64,000 bases of DNA from Ichthyophthirius multifiliis (Eukaryota > Ciliophora > Oligohymenophorea > Hymenostomatida): the NCBI RefSeq assembly GCF_000220395.1, contig NW_004086053.1:22910-86909 (forward strand). The letters run 5' to 3'. Shown here piece by piece: positions 51,854 to 64,000 of this stretch. Position 1 is the first letter of the stretch, and every line of letters begins with the position of its first letter. A program made the translations under genes and the position numbers. The notes below the pieces were generated by a model. The model had not been told where the DNA came from and made no database searches. It saw nothing but the letters and a program-made list of their open reading frames with translations.

Positions 51854-52547
51854 TATTTTTAAATATATTTTGTTAGTTTTTATATAAAAAAAAAAATTAT
51901 ATATATTAATATATTATTATATGTATATATTTTTTATTTTTAATAAAATAAGTTAAATATAATAAATATTTTTTTATAAAATATGAATTTTTTTTCGTTC
52001 TATAATATTTTTTTTTTTATTATTAATTTTTCTTTATATCTTATGTATTATAAAATTAGAATTATTTAATAATATTAAGTTGTAATGAGTAATTTATATT
52101 TTTTTGTTTAAATATTATAAAAACATTTAATAATATAAAAAAAATATAATTGCTAGAGTATATATTTAATATTAAATTATAATAATTTTTTTTAATATAA
52201 TTTAAATAATGTATATATATATATATATTAATTATTTTTTATTTAAATAACACTATAATATAACACATGTAAAAATAATTTTAAATATAGAAAAAAAAAC
52301 ATTATTATATAAAATAAATAATATATATATATATATGTTTATATAAAATATAAAAATATATAATATTAATAAAATTATATTGAAATTTTTTTATAAAAAA
52401 AATACTTATTCATATGTGTTTCTGTAATAAATAATTAAATAATAATAATTAGTTCTATTTTAATAAAATATATTTTTAAAATATAATTATATATTATATT
52501 TCTTTTTATCCACAATTTTAATTTTTAATAATAAAGAAACAAACAAA
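51854..52547. other. Divergent A+T spacer
   Basis: Between starts at 51853 (minus) and 52548 (plus). TA runs lie near 52211-52228 and 52321-52336. No motif assignable. Confidence 0.5.
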
Positions 52548-53536
52548 ATGATCAGATAAGAATAACTATAATAAAACTAACTATCTATAAATTCATATAC
52601 CAATATTTATTAATAATAAGATGAATAAAATATATATTAATAACATTATAATGATTAGTACCAAACGAATTTCCAAGTATCGTAATAAAATCTCCGGTAG
52701 ATATTAAAAAAGCGTCAAATTGAAAGTTAAAATAATCAATATTTTCTTTTTTTTTGGACATATATATTGTCAAATATATCAATTATATTATTATTTTTGA
52801 TAAATAAATTATCTAAAAAATTTATGTTTTTATTTTTGATTTTATCAACATTTTTGTTAATTATAAAAAGGATTTAATATATCAATTCTTTAACCAAAAT
52901 ACACAATAATTAAGAAGAGTAATAAAAAATATAAATAATAAAAAAAATCAGAAAAATAAATAAATAAAACATAGATTTACAATTAATATTTCACAAGAAA
53001 CAAATAATAATATTCGTTAAAATAATATAAATAGAAATAGAAGACAACATTAATAATAAAGATAATATAACTTAATAAATAACAATAATATTAATATTTA
53101 AAATAATTTAGATTAAATCATTTAATAAAACCTAATTAGATAATAATTAATTTTTAGTTATAATATGTAACGCTTATTATATAATAGATTATAATAATAA
53201 AATTATTTTTCTGGTATAAATTCTAATTCAAGAACTTGTTTAATTAATTATTTTTAGTTTTTATAGTAACTAAGGTAAATACTTTTGGTATAAAATTATG
53301 AAAATGATTTAACTATTTTCGATTTATATTAAAATTAAGAAAATTTTAAAGTCTTATCTTTTTCTGAAATCGAACATAATAAAGATAATATATGTTCTAT
53401 TTGTCTAGAATATTATATGTAAAATACTTAAATTATTTAACTTCCTTGTAAACATTATTATCATAAATTATGTATTTAAAAATGGCTTTTTATAAATATT
53501 TAATGTCCTCTTTGTAGATAGCCAGTTTAAATTTGA
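52548..53536 (+). CDS. RING-H2 finger protein (probable E3 ubiquitin ligase), frame-interrupted
   Basis: ATG 52548, TGA 53534-53536. The N-terminal 50 residues are Gln/Asn/Tyr-rich, followed by a Lys/Ile/Phe-rich stretch, then NIRQNNINRNRRQHQQQRQY. The C-terminus is a complete RING-H2: CSICLEYYMQNTQIIQLPCK, HYYHKLCIQKWLFINIQCPL, CRQPVQI (CX2C...CxHX2HX2C...CX2C). The protein stops right after the RING, as in many ciliate RING-H2 proteins. A single frame runs throughout only if one T is added to the T9 run at 52747-52755. RING-H2 proteins recruit E2 enzymes; the substrate is unknown. Confidence 0.8.
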
Positions 53537-55577
53537 ATTTGTTTTTATTATTTCCTTATTATTTATGTATTTTATATTTTTATATAAAATATAAGGGTAA
53601 CATCATTTCTTTTTTATACATAAAAAAATATAATATTATATATTAAAAAAAAAGAATTAATAATAATATATATTAAGCAAATAAATATAATTTAAATAAA
53701 AGTATATATAATTTATATCTGTGCAAGATATTAATTGTATTCTATTAAAATAATATGTTTATAATTTAAATATAAGAAAAATAATAATAAGTACTTTATT
53801 TAATTTACATTTTTTTATTATAATTTTTTATTTACTGCTAAGTAAATTCTACTATTCTTATCTTATCTTATCTTATCAACTATCTATTTTTATCATTATT
53901 ATTATACATTAGGTTTTAATATATAAATTATATAATTTATGTATTTCCATATAATTTTCTATAGGATTTAAGCCTGTAGTATTAGGTGGTTGTGGCAGAG
54001 TTTTAATAGAATTTTATATTAGCCATTCTTTTTTCAAATATCATACATATGGCGTGGAGAATTATCATGAATAATTTTATTATTTTAATTATTTAATCTT
54101 GTTATTTTTTAAATAATTTTTATAAATAAATACAATAATGATATTATATATTATATTAATTTATAGCATTAATTGACTCTTAAATACAATTTTCTAAAAT
54201 GCTATTAAAAATTTATTAAAAAAAGACTTGTTAAAAATTTTATTTTTAATATTTAATATAATATTATTCTTCGTTATATATATAGATTTACTAGCCATTT
54301 AAAGTCTTTTATATCATTTGATGATATATTAGAAAATTCATATTAAAAATTTAAAAATTTGTTGTTTATTGTTGATTTTAAAAGCAATCAAAGTATCCAA
54401 CCAACTATTCTCTATCAAATATCTATAGAAAATTGTATTCCTATTTTCTTTATTTTAATAATAATTTTATTTTTTTACATTGAATTATCTTTATTATTTA
54501 ATTTTAAATTTATAAATTAAATTATATCATATTATTATTTTCATTAAAAATGATAAAATTATTAATAATTATGAATTTAAATATGATATAAATAATTACA
54601 TATATGCCTTTTTTTATATAGATAATTTTATATTAGTATAAAATAAATAATTAATTAGAATTTTAACAATTAATTAAAATTATATTCAAGAAATTAAACA
54701 ATTTAAATTTATTTTTATAAATAATATAATATTATGAATAAAATACAAATATAATTTATTTACTTTTTATATATTATTATATTATTATATTATTAAGTTT
54801 ATACATTAAGACAATCATTCTAATAATTTTTTTGTTTTAATTTAATTAACTATTATTATTATTTATTATTATATTAGCATATTATATTATTTTTAAATAT
54901 TAAGAAAAATTAATATATCTTTAATTATTAAACAAACGTGTTTATATTATTTTTAAATCATTTAAGATTATGTTTTTTTTTAATTTATTATTAAATAACT
55001 TATAATTATATAATAAATTATTTTTTATTTTCCAAGTTTCCTATTTAATTTCAACGAAATGAAATAATTACATAAATGAGAAAAACTTCTTTAATTTAAA
55101 ATGGATCTTTTTTTAACAAAAAAAATACGTTTGTCTTCCAAAAATATTATGTTAGTATTCATTTTATTAAAAAATATATCTAACAAAATAACAACATATA
55201 AATATTAATGAATGTTTTAATTAACTAATTCTTTTTTTAAATTAAATAGACTTATTAAATAATCTGAAATATTGTTTCTATAATTATAAAATAATTTAAT
55301 TAATCAAATAGACTAAGAAAAAATTATGAAAGTTTTCTTTTAGTTTTATTAATTAATATTATATTAAAAAAAACAAAAATCCATTTTTTTCCTATATTTA
55401 AGATATAAATTAATTATTAATAATATTTAAAAAAATAATAAAATATAAATTTTGCTTATATATATATATAAATCAATAAATTTAATTTTTTATTTATTAT
55501 AAAAACAAAACAAAAATAAAACTACTAATTTTAATAAATTAATTAAGTGAATACATATGTTTTTGTTTTTAAATAAA
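53537..55577. other. Intergenic region with a transposase relic
   Basis: A+T-rich; a (CTTAT)4 run at 53855-53876 and the relic at 53930-54080 (listed). 54080-54480 has scattered G/C and minus-strand protein-like scraps, possibly the upstream part of the same element. The remainder is plain A/T. Confidence 0.45.
53930..54080 (-). mobile_element. Tc1/mariner-like transposase remnant
   Basis: On the minus strand, in two frames separated by one slip, the sequence gives HDNSPRHMYDI and then EWLIQNSIKTLPQPPNTTGL and NPIENYMEIHKL. This is the second catalytic Asp region and the 'W...TLPWPP-SPDLNPIEN-W' block of Tc1/mariner DDE transposases, with the Asp of SPDLN replaced (TTGLN). No intact ORF, DDE triad or terminal inverted repeats are evident, so it is dead. 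Similar elements are normally removed from the macronucleus, so survival of a fragment is notable. Confidence 0.6.
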
Positions 55578-56945
55578 TCAAATTACTTCTATATTATCTT
55601 TATTTTTTATTAATTAAGTATATTATTAATGCAATTAAGAAATAGACCTTTTATTATCACAATTTGGTTATAAATTTAAATTATAACTTTTATAATTTTG
55701 CTAAAATTAAATCTATTTATTACTTTTATATTAAATTAAAGCAATATCAGAAATATTATCTGCTTTTTTTAAATTGTTCTATAGATTTATACTAGCAGTA
55801 CTCTAAGCTAATTATTTATATTAATCAATAATACTATCATGATAAAATTAAGCATTTTACCTAAATTATAAATATATTAATAATTATTTTTCTATATACA
55901 TAAAAATATTAAAATATATTTTTAATAAAATTTATATACATTTATATATATAATATATATATTTATAAATATATATTTATATATATATATACATATATAT
56001 TATATTATAATATTTTTAATAATTACTTCACTTATTGTATTTTTTCATCTATTTTAATAGGTATTATATGTGAAGGAATTTTACAATTTTTTTTTTTTTC
56101 TGTGTTTCTTTTTTAATTTATAATATTTTCTTAGATTTCTAAATTTTTTATTTTCCATTCTTTTATCTAGTTTTTATTTTATTTTTCATCTATCAATATT
56201 TTTATAAGATTTTAATTATTCTAATGTTATATTAAGTATTTTTTATTTTCTTTTATATCTTTAATTAATTATTATAAATTTTTTATTTTAAAAAATTTTT
56301 TATGTTTAAAAATTTATTTTTATAAATTAGCCTAATTTTATTATTATTATTATTATTTTTATTATTATTTTTTATTTATTTAATTTTATATATCTTTTAA
56401 ATATTCTCTTTATAATTCTTTATATTTTTCTATTTAATTTAAAGCCATATAATGATTATCTAATAAATAGGCTTACTTGTTAACTTCAATTTCTGTTTAT
56501 CGAAAATTTAAAATACTATTTTATGTATTGCTTTTGTTTTATTCAAACAAACTTTTTGAACTTCCATGTATGCAATATGCCTTCTTTATATTTTTATATA
56601 GTTAAAATAAATTAAATTATATTGAAAGAATTAATACTTTTAAATGTAAAATATTTTTTTAAAACTAACTTTCCTTTTTATCATTTATATTTTATCGTTC
56701 AGTTATTTTATAACATTCGTTAATTAGATTTGAAGAAGTAAATTAAGGAACTTCTTGCATTTTTTTACATATAATTGATTATGTAAAATATTCTAAATTT
56801 TAAATTGGTTTATTATTAAGTGAATATATTTCTTTTATTTGACATGTTGTTGGAATATTATTATATGTTTACAATTTATAAGGTTTTTTAAAAAATTAAT
56901 ATTCCTTATAATATTAAATAAAATGAAGTAAAATTATAAAATAAT

Positions 56946-57002
<57 letters not shown>

Positions 57003-57944
57003 TATAAATATTTAATACTTCATTATAACTTTTTGATGTTTAAGCTTTTTTATTAGAATTACTTAGTTATCTATCATAAATTCTAAAAGACTTATATTTT
57101 TATTTTTTAACATTTAAAAACATTTATCTTTTTACATAGAAATTTTTGATAATTATTTTTATTCAGTATTTTTTTCATCTGATTAGTAATTTTTAGAAAT
57201 ACTATAAATATTAGTACTTTCATCGACATTATTTAGACTATAAAAATTATCTTTTCTACTCCTTGAATATTTTAAATCAATATTTTCTTACTATTAAGTA
57301 TATTTTACAATAAACATATTTTTATTTTATTCCTTAATATTATTTTTATCATATAAATGCTCATTAAATACATCATTAATATTTTTTTTTTTATGTAAAT
57401 TCTATTCTTTTATTTCATCTAATTTAGTTATATCTTTTTTATAAACCTCCCTTAAAATTTTAATAATATCTGAAGTTTATTAGAAGTGTTCACAATATTT
57501 ATCTCTCCAATATTTTTCCTAAGAATTTGCAAAAACCATTAACTCAATATTTTTAGGTAAAAATTATCTTGTCAAAAAGCATATTAGATTCATTGTTTCT
57601 GTATATTTTTGTATATTTTCCTGAATTTCATATATAAATTGGAAATAACCTAAAACCATTATTAGTTCTTTTATATAGTTATTATATTTCTTATTTAGAC
57701 TCTTTATTAACTTTTATTTTTAATTACCATCATAATCACTTATTGAATAATTATCTATACAATAAATAGATATTAGTTTTTATAATATATTATAGGTTAT
57801 ATGTAGTTCATTTAAACATTAATTGTACCTTTTTAAATTTTTTTTTTTAATTTTTTTTTCGTTTTTTCTCTTACTATTAAGTTTAGAAATATATTAATAT
57901 TAATTCTATTTTTAATTCACGTGATATTTATAATATGTTTGCAT
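55578..57944 (-). CDS. Coiled-coil protein of unknown function, at least 4 exons
   Basis: ATG 57944-57942, TGA 55580-55578. Exon 1 (57944 to about 57028) begins MQTYYKYHVNQKQ and has helical segments LNELHITYNILQKLISIYC and KELIMVLGYFQFIYEIQENI. A (TA)n intron (about 56915-57025) follows, then EYQFFKKPYKLQTYNNIPTT and KKMQEVPQFTSSNLINECYK. A further intron (about 56600-56685) leads to a Gln/Lys-rich coiled coil (MALNQIEKYKELQREYLKDI) with an eight-Gln run. A third intron, TA-rich at about 55870-56030, leads to the last exon (FYHDSIIDQYKQLAQSTASI). The repeating heptads suggest a structural or cytoskeletal protein. No family was recognised. Confidence 0.65.
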
Positions 57945-58056
57945 TCTATTTTTAAAAATAAACATTAATTATATAATTTTTTATTTAATTTATTATTTAC
58001 GCTAGATTTATAATAGTCTTATTTTTTGAAAACATGATTTGCTATATATAAATATT

Positions 58057-58668
58057 TCATACTTAATTCATGATTCTATTACCTTTGTTTTATATAAAAA
58101 TAATATTTTTATTTATTTATAATTTATATCTTTATTTAATTATAAAAATATACATTTTATTTATTTAATATTATAAAATGCATATTTATAATAGACTTTT
58201 CCAATATTCTTCAATATAAAAATTATCTACATAAAATAAAAATTATATAATAACAAAAATATTTTATAAAATAAAAATAATAGAAATACATATATTAATC
58301 TATTAGTTTTTATTTTTATTATTATCCTCAGTTTATAATTCATTATCAAAAATTAATTATTTGGAAACTTTTATTAAAGGATACTAAAAAATAATATCAT
58401 GCCAAATTTTAAGTTTATCAATAGAAATTTATAAAATCTAATATGATGAATCATTTTTTCCAAATTTATTATTAGTTTATTATTTTTTTAGTAATCTTAT
58501 TACACAATAAATAAAAGATCTATTTTAATCTAATACTTCTAGATTATCTAAATCATCTTAAATTAATTATTTTTCTAATTTCAATAAGTATTATATTACC
58601 TTTGTATAATTCCCTTTCTAAATGAGTTTTTTATAATTTTATTATTATTATTTATTTATATTTTTCAT
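58057..58668 (-). CDS. Small unknown protein
   Basis: ATG 58668-58666, in-frame TGA 58059-58057. The first 120 residues are convincing: YKKLIQKGNYTKVIQYLLKL, DDLDNLEVLDQNRSFIYCVI, SSYQILQISIDKLKIWHDII. The rest becomes Ile/Phe-rich, with one better patch VDNFYIEEYWKSLLQICIL near 58200, so an intron near 58230-58290 is possible. The first helices look TPR- or LisH-like, but this is not a firm match. The gene lies 112 bp downstream of the coiled-coil gene's start, on the same strand. Confidence 0.5.
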
Positions 58669-58861
58669 TTTTTTTATTTTTCTAAACTGTTTATGATATT
58701 ATTTTTATTATATTTTTTTTTAAAAAAATAAATGATATTATTCATTGAAATATAAATTATATATATATTATAAAATATTTTTTTAAAAAAAAATATTATT
58801 CACAAAAAAAAAATATAATAAAAAAGGAAAAAAAAAACTTAAAAATTCATATTATAAATAT

Positions 58862-61800
58862 ATGCCTAAAGAATAAGAAAGTCAAAGAGGAATTGTCGAA
58901 ATAGTTTAATAAATTTAATAAAGATATAATAATTAATAAAAGTATATAAAATAATATTGATGAAATATTAAAATAATAAAAAAGTAATACTAATGGACAA
59001 ACAAATGAAACAAACACAAATAATCTTTTATAAAATTAATAAATGTAAATGGAAACAACAATATATGATTACAATGAAAACATATGTAAACAAAAATTAT
59101 TTATTTTAAATAAATAATTGAGTAAAAAATTAAATAAAAAGACATCCAAAATAATATAGAACAAATACTTTTAAATTAAAATACTATTGAAAATATAATA
59201 AATGTAAATAAAAAGACATTAAAAAAATATCCAAATATAATAAGGGTTAAATAGTAGACAAAAAGGAAATTTAAATATTTATATGTAATCCATTAATAAA
59301 AGAAGTTGAAAATATATTAAATCAAAAGTATATTTATTATATACATATAAATAAATAAATTTAAAAAAGATTTTATTTTTAATAAATTGAAAACAATGAC
59401 GAATTAATAAGTTAATATACACAAGCATTTATATTTTTAGAAAAATCTATATTTAATGTCATTAAAATTATATAAAGATAATGATATAGAAGGTCCTTTT
59501 TTAATTATTAATAAGATATTAAAACGCAAAAAGAATTTTTATTTAACACAAAATTTAAATTTTTCTCATTTTCTAAAATAAATATCCCAAATAAAAAAAA
59601 AATAAATTAATTTTCCTTTCGAATAAAGTAAATTATAATTCCAAGATAGCCATATATCGAATTCTTATGAATATTTAATACATATAATATTAGAAAATAA
59701 CGCCTTTGAAATATTCTCATAAATCCTTTAGACTAATAATAATATAAATAAGACCAAAGAAATAATAAAATTAACAAAAAAAATCGCTTTTGAGAAAATA
59801 AAAATAGAATACTATATCCCTTTTATAGAAAAAATAATATAAAAAATAAAATAAATACCCCAACAATTCATAATATAATTAAAAACCTAATAATAAAATA
59901 TAAACGAGAAAAAAATTATTAAAAATCTCTAATAAATATTACAGAATACTCACTTTGACTATGAAAAAATAATTTTGGAATTCGAGCTTGAAATAAACTT
60001 AGCTTTCCTATAAAGCCAATAATTAAATTTAAGACTTATAGGGATAAAGAACTTGAAATAATTAATAAACTAAGAAAAAAATAATAATTTCCTTTAAAAA
60101 AATAATAATATATTCTCATAATGTATTCTAGATAAAAATATATTTGAAATAATCTTTAATGAAAATTCTTATCACGAAGAAGTTTTCAAAAATTCACTTT
60201 CTTTATTAAAATTTATATATGAAAATAAAGGATTTTCTTAATAAAAAATAAACCTAATTTTTTAATTTGCATAAGGTAAATATTTTACTTTAAAAAATAA
60301 AGTTTTTGAAGTTTTCGAAGACTTTATTTCCGCACTTTAATATTAAGATTTATAAAATTTAGTACTCTAAATTTTAAAAAAACCTCTATAAGAAATCGAT
60401 TTAAATACACTTAATGTTATAAAAGCTATAGGTTCTAATAATAATTTGATATAAATTAATAATGATGATTATATTTTAATTAATTTATAAGAAAAAGGAC
60501 AATAAAAAATTAATTTTTCTAATAATCTATTAAATTTTAATAATGATATTATTCAGGAAGAAAATGAGTTTCTTAATTATAATTTATATCATTCTATAGG
60601 ATTTTAATTATTTTAATATTTATGGACGATTATATATGAAGGATCTATTAATTACTAAATTTCCTTTGAAATTATATATAAAGCAATAAATGTTGCAAAA
60701 GATTTATTCCATAATACTTTCAAAATATATAAAAATGTAAAATAATATTATAAATATATATAAAAAATATTTATAAATATATATATTTATATACATATTT
60801 TAATTTTATATATATATTTATTTTTATTTAATTTTTTTTTTATTTAGATTTTAATTATAAAATGTATTGAATGCATAAAAAACAAGAAATAATTGACGAA
60901 TGTATATTTTTATTATTAAATTGTATAATATAAAATTATTTTCCAATCTATGATTAATAAAAGAATATTTTATTCTAAAACATTTAAGGTCTAATATAAA
61001 AACTAGAAGAAGAATACTAATTATCTTTCCGTATAATTACTTCCATTTCAAAATTGAAAGATTCTATAACTAATCTTTTAGAAGATTAAAAATAATATAA
61101 AAACCATATAAAAAATAACACTTTTTTAGGAAATAAAATTATATATTATTTGAATTAATAATCATTAATTTAAAAAGAATAAGAAAATACAGATGAAAAA
61201 AATTTAAATTTAATAAATTAATACCTTAAAATAGTCGAAGAAAGACTTAATTTTCTAAAAGAACTTAAAAAAAGAAGCGAAAAAACCTTTTCTTAATAAG
61301 AAATGGATTTTTTAATAAAAATCCATTGCGAAAACGAACTTCATATTAATGAAAAAAACCTTTTTTTTCTTTCCTAAATTAACTAATAGACCACTAAAAC
61401 CCTTTAGAAAACCCCCATTTTTTCATACTTGATTAAGATTGTATTAAATTGATATTCCAAAGCCTTTTTTTACAATATGATATATCCTATTATACCCCTT
61501 AAGTCTTTTAAACATATAAATAATTCTTTTTTTTCGTAAATTGTGCCTGTAAAATATTCATTCCTTCAAATTAAAACAGTTTTTTAATCACTTCTAGTGA
61601 TATTTAGGTTTTTTAGACTATATGGGATGTTTAATAGAGTTCTTTTTTAAGTGAAATATCAGAATAAGCTTCTTAACTATTACTAAGAATTTTACAATTT
61701 TAATTTTAGGAAATAAACATATATATAGAATTAAAGAATTTATATGTAATTTAAATAATGAAAAACATTGAAAGTTTCCACCAAAAAAAGCAATATAAAT

Positions 61801-64000
61801 AACTATAAAGGACTTTAGATTTATTAATGAAAATTTTAAAGGAAATTGATAAAAATAATAATAAAAATGAAGGACATATGGAGAAAATTAACCTTTAAAT
61901 AATCGAAAAAAACAGTTAAAAACTAATAACAAATCTCTTAAATATAAGTCTAAATATTAATATAAAAGATTTATAGGAAAAAATATTGAAAAAATTAGAA
62001 AATACTACTGATAATTTTATAGAACTTTTTATTAATAAGAATATACCATTAGATTCTAAAAATACACTTAAAGATTACTTTAATATAAACTAAAAGGAAT
62101 ATAAAATATTTTTTTAAAAAAAAACCAGGAAATTCTTTTAGACTCGCCTATAAAAAAGCTTTGTTAGAAAAAAATGACTCTTTTTTATATTAAAATATAT
62201 AAGAATTGAAAAATCTAGTCCCTTAATTTTAAGACGAAGAATTTTTAAAGGCAATATTATTGGAAAAAAACAATAATTTATCAGATGCGATAAATATGAT
62301 TTTTGACGAGGTTTAAATGTCTTATTTTTAGGTGAAATTTTAAGAATAAAATAAAAAAAATCTTTAAGAAAATAACAATAATGTTTCTTTTTCCTTTTAA
62401 TAAGAAAATATATAAAACATTCCTTTTTCTTAAATTATAAGTTAAAATTAATTATTTTTTTAAAGTCTTTTTTAAGTACTAAATGTAGAAAATAATAGTA
62501 TATAGGAAAAAATGTGGAATATAATTTAAATTTTACCCTTAGATTTATAATAAGAAAATTTCGTTTTAGACCTATTATATAAAGGAGGAAATTGGAATGA
62601 ATTTTTTTTAAATTAAAATAATTATAAATTACTATATAGTCTATAAATTTTAGAAAAAATACTCTTTTTTTAACCCCAAGATGAAGATATAGAAGATGAT
62701 AATTCAAATTTTATATTAAAACATTAAAATTTTATACAAAATGAAGGTTTAGAGTCACTTTATTAATTTTTAGTTTAAAAAAAGAAGATTTTTTCAAATT
62801 AAAATAGTAATTTTTAAGATGAAAAAAATACACTTTTGGCCTATTAAGAAGCTAAATTATGCTAAATATTATTTTAAATAATTAATTTTTATGTATTTTC
62901 GTTAGGGATAAGCCTAGATGAGAAAATAAAAGATGATTTTTTAGAAAATAAAGAATTTTTTCAAATATATAAGGAACAATAAATATATAGATTTACAGAA
63001 AATTTAAAGAAAAATAATTTTTTAATAAAAAAAATGGAAAACATAATTAATTTTGAAGAAATATGTTCTTTCAGTTTATTTTTAATATTGAGAATATCTG
63101 ATCTTTAAAAATATAATAACCTAGAATAATAATAATAAAACGAAATAGAAAGTGAATTAATAAAAAAATCTTTTTAGAATATTCTCATATGTACTTATTT
63201 TGAAAAGGAAAAAACTTTCCATATAATAAAAAATTAAGAAAACTTCAAAAAAATGCTTCTAAAAGATCTATTTTGTAATAAAAACGAAAAAATAAGGCAA
63301 ATAACGCACATTTTTTCTATTCTATATTCAAAAAAAAAACCGGAATATTATAAATATTTTATTTTCGAAACATTAGATTTTTATTTAGAAGAAAATCTAC
63401 AAAAAAATATAACTTTTAACGAATATATACTAACTATTAACGATTCTTTTTCTAATAATTATTTAGATAAATCATTCTTCTTTAAAATAATAAATCTAAT
63501 ATAAAATAGACCAATTTATGAAAGTAGATTTTTAAACAATGAAGATAAAGTAATAAATAAAAATGAATGCATATATATATATAAATTTATATATTTATAA
63601 ATATTTTTTGTTTTTCATAAAAAAAATAGGTTTTATCTTCTTTAATTTTACTTACGTAAACAATGATTTCTATTGATAGTAATTTGATATTATTAATCCC
63701 AGAATTACTTGATGAATTTTATACATATTTATTCTATACAGATAACTAAGACTACATTGAAATGCCTAAATGTAAGAACTAAAATACACGAAAGTAAGTT
63801 TTTAATCTATTGTATTATCTTTGCTTAAAAAACAATTAAAACTATAAAAAAATACTGGAATATATAATGAAAAATTATGAATAGTTAAAAAAAAATACCT
63901 TTATCAATTTAAGATATAAACGTAAAACCATCACATGGTTTTGTAGGACTTAAAAATTTAGGAAGTACATGTTATATTAACAGTTTGTTATAACAATTAT
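58862..64000 (+). CDS. Large ubiquitin-specific protease (USP9X/USP34-like), truncated by window end
   Basis: ATG 58862 (MPKEQESQRGIVEIVQ); the gene runs off the window. Most of the 5.1 kb is helical repeat sequence typical of the N-terminal armadillo-like part of giant USPs: LRLIGIKNLKQLINQ, EVFKNSLSLLKFIYENKGFS and KINLIFQFAQGK, then TIWDVQQSSFLSEISEQASQ and PGNSFRLAYKKALLEKNDS. Introns include about 60738-60848 and about 63552-63629 (TA-rich). The last 60 bases encode HGFVGLKNLGSTCYINSLLQ, the USP Cys box with catalytic Cys codon 63970-63972. The His box would lie outside the window. Several one-base frame slips interrupt it (for example A6 at 60877-60882, T6 at 61418-61423, A9 near 62123 and A9 near 63886). 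It removes ubiquitin from conjugates. Confidence 0.88.

Noticed and set aside
52585-52782. 65-codon minus ORF
   Set aside because: Antisense to the N-terminal Q/N-rich part of the RING gene, which continues to a complete RING-H2 domain.
62435-62707. 90-codon minus ORF
   Set aside because: Antisense to continuous USP coding sequence on the plus strand.

Overview
The window is about 85% A+T and reads as macronuclear-type DNA of an oligohymenophorean ciliate close to Ichthyophthirius or Tetrahymena. The key evidence is the genetic code. With TAA and TAG read as glutamine and TGA as the only stop, long conserved proteins appear on both strands; with the standard code every one of them is shattered. 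Introns are GT-AG, mostly 40-160 bp, and often filled with (TA)n. This argues against Paramecium, whose introns are about 25 bp. Species assignment is inference.

Layout. At 0.1-3.0 kb are two minus-strand Q/N-rich genes of unknown function. At 3.6-9.7 kb are TMEM17 (ciliary transition zone), HAT1 (type B histone acetyltransferase), a Sec1/Munc18 protein and IFT20 (intraflagellar transport). At 11.7-20.7 kb are a membrane-anchored acyltransferase-fold protein, a TEY-type MAP kinase, two unknown genes and the DEAD-box splicing helicase PRP28. At 21.8-26.9 kb are gamma-glutamyl hydrolase, EMC8/9, a coding-like remnant and an SR protein (RRM, RGD repeat, CCHC knuckle, RS tail). At 28.4-39.5 kb are the ribosome-assembly GTPase NOG1, a helix-turn-helix protein with a polyglutamine tract written in TAA codons, and a BRWD/PHIP-type WD40-bromodomain protein. 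At 40.3-44.5 kb are a two-pass membrane protein and, tail to tail with it, a GEX1/Kar5/Brambleberry nuclear-fusion protein. At 46.4-53.5 kb are APC/C subunit CDC27, a K+-independent type II proton pyrophosphatase and a RING-H2 protein. At 53.9-64 kb are a Tc1/mariner-like relic, a coiled-coil protein, a small unknown protein, and the armadillo-like N-terminal part of a very large ubiquitin-specific protease whose catalytic cysteine box sits in the last 60 bases.

The genes are unrelated housekeeping, ciliary and mating functions, each apparently its own transcription unit; no operons are seen. Several neighbours converge with 3' ends 80-225 bp apart. Many genes are broken by single-base frame slips, usually inside homopolymer runs, which look like sequencing undercalls more than biology. 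No rRNA, tRNA, CRISPR or viral gene was recognised. Intergenic DNA is almost pure A+T, apart from a 41-bp tandem repeat, a 22-bp tandem repeat in a G/T-skewed block, and the transposase relic.
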